A stretch of 32,511 nucleotides of DNA from Acetobacteraceae bacterium (lineage in GTDB: Bacteria > Pseudomonadota > Alphaproteobacteria > Acetobacterales > Acetobacteraceae), in assembly GCA_025352375.1 (NCBI GenBank), contig JANXTL010000115.1, positions 1 to 32,511 of the forward strand, read 5' to 3'. Below the pieces are notes generated by a model. It was given only the letters and a program-made list of their open reading frames with translations. It did not search any database and was not told the DNA's origin. Made by a program: the position numbers and the translations under genes. How positions within the stretch are numbered: position 1 is the first letter of the stretch; every line of letters starts with the position of its first letter. Below, in pieces: positions 1-5,814 of the stretch.

Positions 1-141
1 ATCCCCTTTTTTCTTATCCAGACCCCTCCAGGGCTTTTTCAAACCGAGCCGCTGGCGTGACACTTCGGTATGTCGGTTCGCTGCAGGCCGCATTGATTTG
101 GATCAACGCGCCGTCTCCACAGCCGATGCAGCCTGCGCATC
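1..141. other. Left-edge region without a supported gene
   Basis: No coding region can be supported here. Several frames stay open, but only because the stretch is short, and none shows a recognisable protein motif. A perfect FNR/FixK-like dyad lies at 93-106 and is listed separately. The region ends where the first composite palindromic repeat begins. Confidence 0.4.
93..106. promoter_or_regulatory. FNR/FixK-type box candidate
   Basis: The 14 bases TTGATTTGGATCAA match the FNR/FixK consensus TTGAT-N4-ATCAA at all ten specified positions. Such sites normally sit in promoters of genes for microaerobic or anaerobic respiration. No gene start follows within the window on either side: the plus side runs into a repeat, and the minus side leaves the window. 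The target gene, if there is one, is probably to the left. A chance match cannot be excluded. Confidence 0.35.
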
Positions 142-260
142 CTAGACCATGATCGTTTGAGGTTGCACGCGATCTCGGCGTTGGATCATGGTCTAAGCTT
201 TTGTTTGAGAGGGTGATTCACGCCCGAGGTTGAAGTCAACCTCAGGCGATCACGCTCTAG
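142..260. repeat. Composite palindromic repeat, copy A
   Basis: The element begins CTAGACCATGATC and ends GATCACGCTCTAG. It holds two palindromic halves. The first half is bounded by a perfect 12-bp inverted repeat, 143-154 against 184-195 (TAGACCATGATC/GATCATGGTCTA). The second half, at about 220-253, has the core GAGGTTGA-AG-TCAACCTC flanked by CGCC/GGCG. The spacer contains TTTGTTTGAGAGGGTGATTC. The same two-part plan recurs at 1535-1650. It looks like a REP doublet (REPIN-like) or a small non-autonomous element. Its right end sits inside the vapC reading frame. Confidence 0.8.
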
Positions 261-338
261 TGCCTGGGTCGCAATGGGGTGGTCTTCGTCCTCGAAGACC
301 CAGCAGGCGGCAACCGATGCGTCGAGTACGAAGGGCAT
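186..338 (-). pseudogene. Truncated VapC-type PIN toxin remnant
   Basis: The frame starts with ATG at 338, overlapping the antitoxin stop by one base (TGATG), the usual vapBC arrangement. The first residues, MPFVLDASVAACWVFEDEDH, match the N-terminus of PIN-domain toxins, with the first metal-binding Asp in the VLDASV motif. After about 26 codons the frame enters the palindromic repeat at 260. From there it encodes only repeat-derived sequence (about 24 residues) before a TGA at 186. A full PIN toxin is around 130 residues, so the later acidic residues of the active site are absent. No continuation was recognised on the far side of the repeat. A functional RNase is therefore very unlikely. 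Confidence 0.75.
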
Positions 339-583
339 CAGTATTTATGCCCCTCGTGCCGGGCCGACAGCAGCTCATCGAGGGTGATCTTTCCGGTGTG
401 TTTGCGCAGCGCCTTGATGCTGTCGATCGCCCGATCGACTTCCTCCTGGCGACGATTCGCTTCAGGCACGATACGCGCGATCGGGCGGCCGTGACGCGTA
501 ATGCGGAGGGTTTCGCCGCGCTCCACCGCGTCGAGCAACTGGGGCAGATGGGTCTTGGCTTCGGAGGCTTGGATGTCGCGCAT
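338..583 (-). CDS. VapB/Phd-type antitoxin
   Basis: An 81-residue protein of the Phd/YefM-VapB antitoxin group. The N-terminal half (MRDIQASEAKTHLPQLLDAV, then GETLRITRHGRPIARI) is the DNA-binding and dimerisation fold typical of the family. The C-terminal part, about residues 45-81, would wrap the toxin. An ATG four codons upstream (595) is possible, but the ATG at 583 is preferred: GGAG lies about 7 bases before it and family members start at this point. In an intact system the protein would neutralise a VapC RNase and repress its own promoter. Here the downstream toxin is broken, so this may be an orphan antitoxin kept for regulation or immunity, or simply decaying. Family assignment is firm; present function is uncertain. 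Confidence 0.85.
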   Translation of the reverse strand: MRDIQASEAKTHLPQLLDAVERGETLRITRHGRPIARIVPEANRRQEEVDRAIDSIKALRKHTGKITLDELLSARHEGHKY

Positions 584-622
584 CGCAGGCTCCATTTCGA
601 TTGGTTGATTCGACTGGTGTAA

Positions 623-652
623 ATGGTATCATAAAGAAGACGCGTGCGTCAA
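623..652 (-). promoter_or_regulatory. Candidate vapB promoter with operator-like dyad
   Basis: On the minus strand TTGACG (652-647) is followed after 18 bases by TACCAT (628-623). The latter overlaps an imperfect dyad, ATGATACCAT (632-623). This is the place where VapB would bind for autoregulation. It is a pattern match only. Confidence 0.3.
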
Positions 653-734
653 GCGCCGTTTGTGCCGCTACCTTGCTTTCCTCCAAGCAGTTGCTAGGCA
701 CGCGCCAACCCGACACCAACCCCAGGACCCCAAC

Positions 735-1538
735 ATGAACCTCGGACTAAAAAACCGCCGCGCCCTCGTGATGGGCGGCACCAAAGGCCTCGGCCGCTCC
801 ATCGCCGACGCCCTGGCCGAGGAAGGCGCCACAATCGCCATCAGCGGCCGAGACCAGTCCCGCCTCGACGAAGCCACCGCCGCCCTCAAGCAAAAAGGCG
901 CCGCCAGCGCCACCGGCATCGTCGCCGACGTCGCCTCGGGCGAGGCCATGGACCACCTCGCTGAGACCGCAACAAAAGCGATGGGGGGCGTGGATATCCT
1001 GGTGCTGAACCATGGCGGCCCGCCGCAATGTACCGCCTCGGAGATGAAAGAAGCCGACCTGATAAAATGGTTCCAGCACATCGTGGTCTCGCCGATCCGC
1101 ATCGCCAACCGGCTGCTGCCCGCGATGCGCGAGCGCGGCTGGGGCCGCATCATCGTGGTCGGCAGCACCGGCATGCAACAACCGATCCCCAACCTGGCGC
1201 TGAGCAATACGCTGCGCGCCTCAATCTGGGCCTGGCTCAAGACCCTGTCGGGGGAGGTCGCGCCGGACGGCGTGACGATGAACGTGCTGGCACCGGGGAC
1301 GATTCTGACCGGCCGGACCAAGGAGTCAGCGGGGGCGCTGGCCCTGCGGAAGAATATTAGTTTCGAGGACGCTCTGGCCGAACGCGTCGCCGAGGCGGCG
1401 AAACAAATCCCCGCCGGCCGCGTCGGCATGCCCGACGAGTACGGCCCGATGGGCGCATTTTTGGCCAGCGAAAAGGCCGGCTATATCACCGGCAGCATGA
1501 TCCGGGTCGATGGCGGGCGCATCCGGGGGATGGTCTAG
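735..1538 (+). CDS. Atypical SDR-family oxidoreductase
   Basis: A 267-residue Rossmann-fold protein of the short-chain dehydrogenase/reductase superfamily. The nucleotide-binding glycine motif is unusual (VMGGTKGLG, about residues 12-20). The C-terminal VDGG motif before the end is typical of FabG-like SDRs. Counting 13 residues from Ser144, the usual catalytic Tyr and Lys positions hold Ser157 and Arg161 (SNTLR instead of YxxxK). This resembles a known 'BKR-like' SDR subgroup that lacks the canonical tetrad, so oxidoreductase chemistry cannot be assumed. The ATG at 735 fits the family start; a longer frame from 660 adds unrelated residues. The stop codon lies inside the left edge of the second composite repeat. 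The substrate is unknown. Confidence 0.85.
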   Translation: MNLGLKNRRALVMGGTKGLGRSIADALAEEGATIAISGRDQSRLDEATAALKQKGAASATGIVADVASGEAMDHLAETATKAMGGVDILVLNHGGPPQCTASEMKEADLIKWFQHIVVSPIRIANRLLPAMRERGWGRIIVVGSTGMQQPIPNLALSNTLRASIWAWLKTLSGEVAPDGVTMNVLAPGTILTGRTKESAGALALRKNISFEDALAERVAEAAKQIPAGRVGMPDEYGPMGAFLASEKAGYITGSMIRVDGGRIRGMV

Positions 1539-1650
1539 ACCATGATCGCCCGAGGTTGAAGTCAACCTCAGGCGATCACGCTCTAAGCCTTTGTTTGAGA
1601 GGGTGATTCACGCCCGAGGTTGAAGTCAACCTCAGGCGATCACGCTCTAG
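1535..1650. repeat. Composite palindromic repeat, copy B
   Basis: Second copy of the element at 142-260, with the same order: CTAGACCATGATCG, palindrome GAGGTTGA-AG-TCAACCTC with CGCC/GGCG arms, CTCTAAGC, spacer with TTTGTTTGAGAGGGTGATTC, the same palindrome again, then GATCACGCTCTAG. Here both palindromes are intact, whereas the first palindrome of copy A is diverged. It supplies the stop codon of the SDR at 735-1538. Transcribed, it would form two tandem hairpins between convergent genes. Confidence 0.85.
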
Positions 1651-1683
1651 CAACGGGGGGACGGTTCGGCCGTCCCCCCGTTG
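1651..1683. terminator. Strong GC hairpin between convergent genes
   Basis: A perfect 14-bp stem (CAACGGGGGGACGG at 1651-1664 with its complement at 1670-1683) encloses a 5-base loop. It lies three bases beyond the end of the minus-strand selenoprotein gene and just after the composite repeat downstream of the plus-strand SDR. It probably ends transcription from both sides. Neither flank carries a clear U tract, so its strength as an intrinsic terminator is uncertain. Confidence 0.6.
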
Positions 1684-1685
1684 CT

Positions 1686-2891
1686 TCAAACCGGCAAATA
1701 CGGCACCGGCACGAAGAACCGTCCGCCCACCGTCTTCAGCGCGTTGTTCGGACTGTCCATCGCCTTCGACCGCAACGCGATCAGTAGTTGCCCGGCGACC
1801 GTTTCCCGCCAGAACCACCGGTCGATTTGCCCAGCCGATGGCGCGGGACCGTCGGCCTGCGCGGCCTCCCCGTACATGGCCTTGATGTCGTCGCACAGGA
1901 AGCGCAACGCCAACGCGGGGGTGTCGTGCATCGCCACGGTCGGCAGTTCGCCGCGCAGGAACGCCGTCGCGAATTCCGGCCAATCCTGCAAGGATTGCCC
2001 CGACAGCCCAACCGTAGAACGCCCAAACCGCGCCTCGAAACGTTCCCAGGCCGGCAGGACCAGTTCGAGTTCATCGCGAAACGCCGACTCCCAGGCCTCC
2101 GCATCGTCGAATGCGCGCGGCGCCGGCACCTTCACGCCGGGCTCCCAACCCGAGCGATCGACATGCGAGGGATTATCGTCCGGGAAATGCTCCAGGATCA
2201 CCGGTCCGTCCGTCCGCTCCAGCAAGCGCAGGGCTTGCAGCAGCACGCGCCGTTGGAAGTCCGAATCATTCGGCTCGCCCAGCGGGCGCCCGAGCATGAA
2301 GGGCACCATCAACGCCCGCGGTGGACGGGTGTTCTCGACCTGGGGTAGCACCAAAGCCAAAACCGTCGTCGGCAGGCCGCGTTCTTCCAGCATATGTGCC
2401 ATCGCGCTCACGGCGCGGGTGCACAGCGGTCAAACCGGGGCGAGGACGACGGCGTCGACGTGGTCGGCCTTGAAGGCAGCGGCGATGAAGTCGGCGGACT
2501 CAACCATCGCAGCCGGGTCGGTGGACCCCATCACGGTGTAGTGCGTGTTCGCCACGCTGCCGATCAATCCGTCGATCGCGAGGTGCTTCAGACGCTCGAT
2601 CGGGTAGACCACGTCGATATCCCGCTGGTACCCCGCTCGGTCGAAATTGATCGATACATGGCTGACCAGAATGTCGTTGCTATCCCAGCTACGCTGCAAC
2701 GGGCGGCACTCGCCGGATCCGACCGGGAACGGCGCATCCCCGCGCTGGATCAGTGCGGCGCTGCTGACGATTGCGACCCGGCGTTTGGATAGCGGCGGGC
2801 CGGATACAAAGGGAGTCGTCTCGAAGGCAGGGCAAGGGATATTTGCCACCGCCGTTCGCGTTGGTTCCGGTATGTCTTCAAGGCGTGCCAT
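1686..2891 (-). CDS. GrdB/PrdB-family selenoprotein (in-frame TGA = Sec154)
   Basis: A 401-residue protein of the glycine/sarcosine/betaine/D-proline reductase selenoprotein B family, read through TGA at 2430-2432. Upstream of the TGA are family hallmarks: VAIVSSAALIQRGDAPF (about residues 38-54), then a stretch with YPIERLKHL, DGLIGSVA and HYTVMG. Residue 154 would be selenocysteine in U-P-L-C-T-R, a UxxC redox motif with Cys157. The frame then continues for about 245 residues. A stem-loop right after the TGA (2425-2395) fits a bacterial SECIS. The start ATG at 2891 follows GGGAGAA. GrdB and PrdB form the substrate-activating subunits of Stickland reductases, but this relative lies beside two D-2-hydroxyacid dehydrogenases and no other reductase subunit, so its reaction is unknown. 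The alternative, a nonsense-mutated pseudogene, is less likely given the motif and stem-loop. Confidence 0.82.
2395..2425 (-). promoter_or_regulatory. Predicted bacterial SECIS element
   Basis: Four bases after the TGA the mRNA forms UGUGC (2425-2421), ACC, CGCGC (2417-2413), loop CGUGA (2412-2408), GCGCG (2407-2403), AUG, GCACA (2399-2395). This gives two perfectly complementary 5-bp stems separated by a 3x3 internal loop. The apical loop begins 17 bases after the UGA and has G as its second base, the spacing and loop feature expected for SelB recognition. It supports reading the TGA as selenocysteine. Confidence 0.7.
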
Positions 2892-2912
2892 TCTGTGTTT
2901 CTCCCGTTCTCG

Positions 2913-3899
2913 TTACATCATCCGCTCATCTGGCCCGACCAGATACAGCGGCATCTCCCCAGCCAATGCTCGGCGAATATTCGCCACCGCCCGCCGCAGC
3001 CCCGTTTCCCCCGTGCCCGGCACGGACGCCGAATTATGCGGGGAACCGATAACGTTCGGCAGCGTCAGGAACGGGAAATCCATGCGGAAAATCCCGTGCC
3101 GCACCGGCTCGATCCACCAGGCGTCGATACAAGCCTGGAATTTCGGATGCGCTTGCAGGTGGGCGAACAAGGCGGCCTCATCGACGATCTCCCCCCGCGC
3201 CAGATTGGCCAGGATGGCGTCCGGTTTCATGAGCGCCAGTTCCCGCGCCCCGATCCAATTCTTCGTCGCGGGCGTCAGCGGGGTCGAGATCACCAGCACG
3301 TCCGCCGCTGCCAGCATCGTATCGAGATCGGCCGGTGTCCCGATCCAGTCGGTGGGTTCGTCGGATGCGCCACGCCGGTTGATCGCGTGGATCTTCATCC
3401 CGAGCGCCCGCATCAGCCGCGCGGTCGCCACCCCGATGCCGCCGAAGCCCAGGATCCCGCAAACGCCACCGGTCAAAGATCGGTTGCGCTTACCCTGGTT
3501 GAATTCGCCGCGGATCAGCGCGTTGTGCTCGACCAGCAGCCGTTTCGCCGCCGCCAGCACCATGGCCAGCGCGTGCTCCGCCATCGGTTCGGCGTAAGCG
3601 CCACCGTTGGAGGCAATCGGCACATGCGGCGAAAACATCTTCAGCGGCACGAAATCGACGCCGGCATTAATGAACTGGATCAGTTTGACGCCATCGAGCA
3701 AAGCCGCCTCGTGCGGCCGCAGTTCTTTCGCCGTGTTACGGGCCAGCAGCACAGTGGCGCTCCGCAACGCCGCCGCCCGCGTCCGATCGTCATCGATGTC
3801 GGCGAGGTAAACGACCTCCGCCGCACCCTGAAGCGCGTCTGTAATGAAGGGCCGCCCCTTTTCGTCCTGCGGGAATGTAACGACCACAGAATCGGTCAT
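2913..3899 (-). CDS. D-2-hydroxyacid dehydrogenase
   Basis: A 328-residue NAD(P)-dependent dehydrogenase of the D-isomer-specific 2-hydroxyacid family. The cofactor motif GFGGIG is mid-protein. The catalytic Arg lies in NLARGEIVDE, the Glu in WIEP and the His in GSPHNSA near the C-terminus. It would interconvert a 2-keto acid and a D-2-hydroxy acid in the cytoplasm; the substrate cannot be read from sequence. The ATG at 3899 overlaps the stop of the upstream dehydrogenase (TGATG), implying translational coupling. A GTG three codons earlier (3908) is possible. It is 21 bases from the downstream selenoprotein gene, so the three genes are probably one transcript. Confidence 0.88.
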   Translation of the reverse strand: MTDSVVVTFPQDEKGRPFITDALQGAAEVVYLADIDDDRTRAAALRSATVLLARNTAKELRPHEAALLDGVKLIQFINAGVDFVPLKMFSPHVPIASNGGAYAEPMAEHALAMVLAAAKRLLVEHNALIRGEFNQGKRNRSLTGGVCGILGFGGIGVATARLMRALGMKIHAINRRGASDEPTDWIGTPADLDTMLAAADVLVISTPLTPATKNWIGARELALMKPDAILANLARGEIVDEAALFAHLQAHPKFQACIDAWWIEPVRHGIFRMDFPFLTLPNVIGSPHNSASVPGTGETGLRRAVANIRRALAGEMPLYLVGPDERMM

Positions 3900-4882
3900 C
3901 AGAACCACGTCGCTTTATTAACAACGTTACGCAATTCCCGCCCCGCCGCGAAGGCGCGGCAGTTATCCTCCACGATCTCGTAACGGCGGTCGTTCAGATA
4001 TGGGCCGTGACCCGCCATGTGGGGTGTCAGAAGCACGTTTGGCATGGTCCATAACGGGTGGTCGGACGGCAGCGGTTCGATCTCGTAAACATCCAGCGCC
4101 GCCCCGGCGATCACGCCGGCGTTCAGCGCCGCCACCAGATCGTCCAGCTTCGTCGTCATGCCCCGTCCGATATTGATGAAGAACGCGGACTTCTTCATGC
4201 GGCCGAACCGGGCGGCGTTGAAAAACCCCTCGGTCGCAGGGGTATGCGGCACGGTCAAAATAACGAAATCGGCGCGCGGCAGCAGCTCATCCAGCGCTTC
4301 AGGCTTGTGCAGCTCCGCCACGCCCTCGGGCGGCGCGGTACGGCGCGCATCGGTGGCCAGCACTGTGATCCCAAACGCCGCGAGCAGCCGAGCGGTCTCG
4401 GCCCCGATGCCGCCGACGCCGACGATCAGAGCGGTGGCTTCCGGTAAATGCACAACGTTACCGTCTTCCTGGCCCGATTTCTTCCATTCCCGCCGCAGTT
4501 GCTGGGGAATGAACACCTGCAGACCGCGGGCGAAGGCCAGCACGAATGCCATGATATGGGCGCTGATGTGGTCGTTGAAGATCTCCCGGAAATTGGTGAC
4601 CGCCAGTGGATGCTCGATCAATTCCGAAAAATAATACCCCGCCGCCGGGGCGGCCTGAGGCGCCTGCAGCCAACGGAGCTTCTTGGCCGCGCCCAGCAAA
4701 GCGGGATTCAGCCAGCCGAACGCGCCCTCCGCATCCACGATTTCACGAGCAGCGGTTTCGGCGTCCTCGGCGATTACCACACGGGCTTCCGGCACGGATT
4801 CCGCCAGGCGCTTGCCCCAGGCGCGGGTGGTGTCGGACTGCGGCGGCAGCATCACGAACTTGAACGAATTGGCACCTGGCAT
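3899..4882 (-). CDS. D-2-hydroxyacid dehydrogenase, first gene of the selenoprotein operon
   Basis: A 327-residue member of the same D-2-hydroxyacid dehydrogenase family as the next gene, but clearly diverged from it. The NAD-binding motif is GVGGIG. Catalytic residues are present: Arg in NIGRGM, Glu in YEIEPLP, His in TPHMAGH. The ATG at 4882 is preceded by AAGGA at a good distance. As the first gene of the operon it probably shares a promoter with the second dehydrogenase and the GrdB-like selenoprotein. Two paralogous reductases in tandem suggest sequential or stereochemically related oxidation or reduction of hydroxy/keto acids that also concern the selenoprotein. That link rests on gene order alone. 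Confidence 0.88.
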   Translation of the reverse strand: MPGANSFKFVMLPPQSDTTRAWGKRLAESVPEARVVIAEDAETAAREIVDAEGAFGWLNPALLGAAKKLRWLQAPQAAPAAGYYFSELIEHPLAVTNFREIFNDHISAHIMAFVLAFARGLQVFIPQQLRREWKKSGQEDGNVVHLPEATALIVGVGGIGAETARLLAAFGITVLATDARRTAPPEGVAELHKPEALDELLPRADFVILTVPHTPATEGFFNAARFGRMKKSAFFINIGRGMTTKLDDLVAALNAGVIAGAALDVYEIEPLPSDHPLWTMPNVLLTPHMAGHGPYLNDRRYEIVEDNCRAFAAGRELRNVVNKATWF

Positions 4883-4924
4883 GTTAGGACGTCCTTGCGT
4901 TTGTTGGACGCCGATATAGCCGCT

Positions 4925-5632
4925 TTAGCTCCCAGGGGGAACGAACACATACCCCACGCCGCGTACGGTCCGGATCGCCTCCGGATGTGCGGGGTCGACC
5001 TCGATCTTCTTGCGCAACCGTGTAATCCGCAGGTCAATCGCGCGGTCGTAGGCTTCTGCCTCGCGGTGGCTGGTCGCCTCCAGCAGCCATTCGCGATTGA
5101 GCGGCTTGTTCGGGTTATCGGCGAACAGGCGCAACAGCTCGAACTCGCTGGCCGTGAGGCGTTCCTCCACCCCTTCGGGGTCCACCAGCACCCGCTGTTC
5201 CAGGTCCAGCATCCGGCGTCCCATCGGCACGCGCGAGCCGGTTGCAAGCGCCGCCGCCGGCACCGCCCGGCGCAGTACGCTTTTGATGCGGGCGAGCAAC
5301 TCCCTCGGTTCGAACGGCTTGGGGATGTAGTCGTCGGCCCCGGTTTCCAGGCCGATAATGCGATCGACCGTCGATCCGGCGGCCGTGACCATGATCACCG
5401 CGATTTTGGGGTGATTTTCCCGCAAATGCCGCGCCAGACTGTGCCCATCCTCCCCCGGCAGACCAAGGTCCAGAAGCACCAGATCCGGCTCGCCGCGCTG
5501 CAACGCGCGGCGCAGTGCCGCGCCGTCCGGGGCACCGGCGACCTCGAAGCCTTGTCGGGTCAGATACTCGACCAGCATCGTGCGCTGAGTCGCCTCATCC
5601 TCCACCACCAGAATGTTTTTTGTATCTGTCAT
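4925..5632 (-). CDS. OmpR/PhoB-family response regulator
   Basis: A 235-residue two-domain regulator. The N-terminal receiver domain (about residues 5-120) has the acidic pair E11-D12 (VVEDE), the phospho-acceptor Asp55 (LLDLGLPGEDG) and the conserved Lys in PKPFEP. The C-terminal winged-helix DNA-binding domain (about residues 135-230) ends with RTVRGVGYVFVPP, typical of OmpR-like proteins. The longer frame to 5833 is rejected because MTDTKNILVVEDE at 5632 is the natural family start. It is divergent from the large hybrid histidine kinase, the likely partner, across a 182-base intergenic region containing a 22-bp tandem repeat that could be its binding site. Confidence 0.92.
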   Translation of the reverse strand: MTDTKNILVVEDEATQRTMLVEYLTRQGFEVAGAPDGAALRRALQRGEPDLVLLDLGLPGEDGHSLARHLRENHPKIAVIMVTAAGSTVDRIIGLETGADDYIPKPFEPRELLARIKSVLRRAVPAAALATGSRVPMGRRMLDLEQRVLVDPEGVEERLTASEFELLRLFADNPNKPLNREWLLEATSHREAEAYDRAIDLRITRLRKKIEVDPAHPEAIRTVRGVGYVFVPPGS

Positions 5633-5639
5633 ACCCGAC

Positions 5640-5683
5640 GCCAGCCCCTTCGCCTGCGATGGCCAGCCCCTTCGCCTGCGATG
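5640..5683. repeat. Exact 22-bp tandem direct repeat between two-component genes
   Basis: Two identical adjacent 22-base units occupy 5640-5661 and 5662-5683. Each starts GCCAGCCCC and ends GCCTGCGATG. They begin 7 bases upstream of the response regulator ATG and lie in the control region shared with the divergent hybrid kinase. Direct repeats spaced about two helical turns are the usual layout of OmpR-family operators, so autoregulation is plausible. Replication slippage is the simpler alternative. Confidence 0.6.
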
Positions 5684-5814
5684 GAAGGTAAGCACGTTTC
5701 GTTTGCCCGCGCCATCGGCCGGGCCCATGCGGCCGCGATACAGACGATACAAATCCGCCCTGACGCGTCTGCCCTCATGTGGCATGCTGGCCCCTTGGAC
5801 CAGGACCGCTAGCC

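Noticed and set aside
1535-1650. Insertion sequence
   Set aside because: No transposase frame and only about 116 bases long; a palindromic repeat element fits better.
2430-2432. TGA at 2430-2432 as the true end of one gene, with a second gene starting at GTG 2411
   Set aside because: Both parts are in the same phase, the family continues across the TGA, and a SECIS-like stem-loop follows it. Two separate genes or a pseudogene explain this less well.
2895-3983. Long plus-strand open frame of 362 codons
   Set aside because: It lies opposite a well-supported D-2-hydroxyacid dehydrogenase, has a His/Arg-rich composition without motifs, and reflects the high GC content.
5640-5683. CRISPR-like array
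   Set aside because: Only two adjacent identical units with no spacers; it is a tandem duplication.
4448-5812. Plus-strand open frame of 454 codons
   Set aside because: It runs antisense to a dehydrogenase end and the whole response regulator; no domain pattern was seen.
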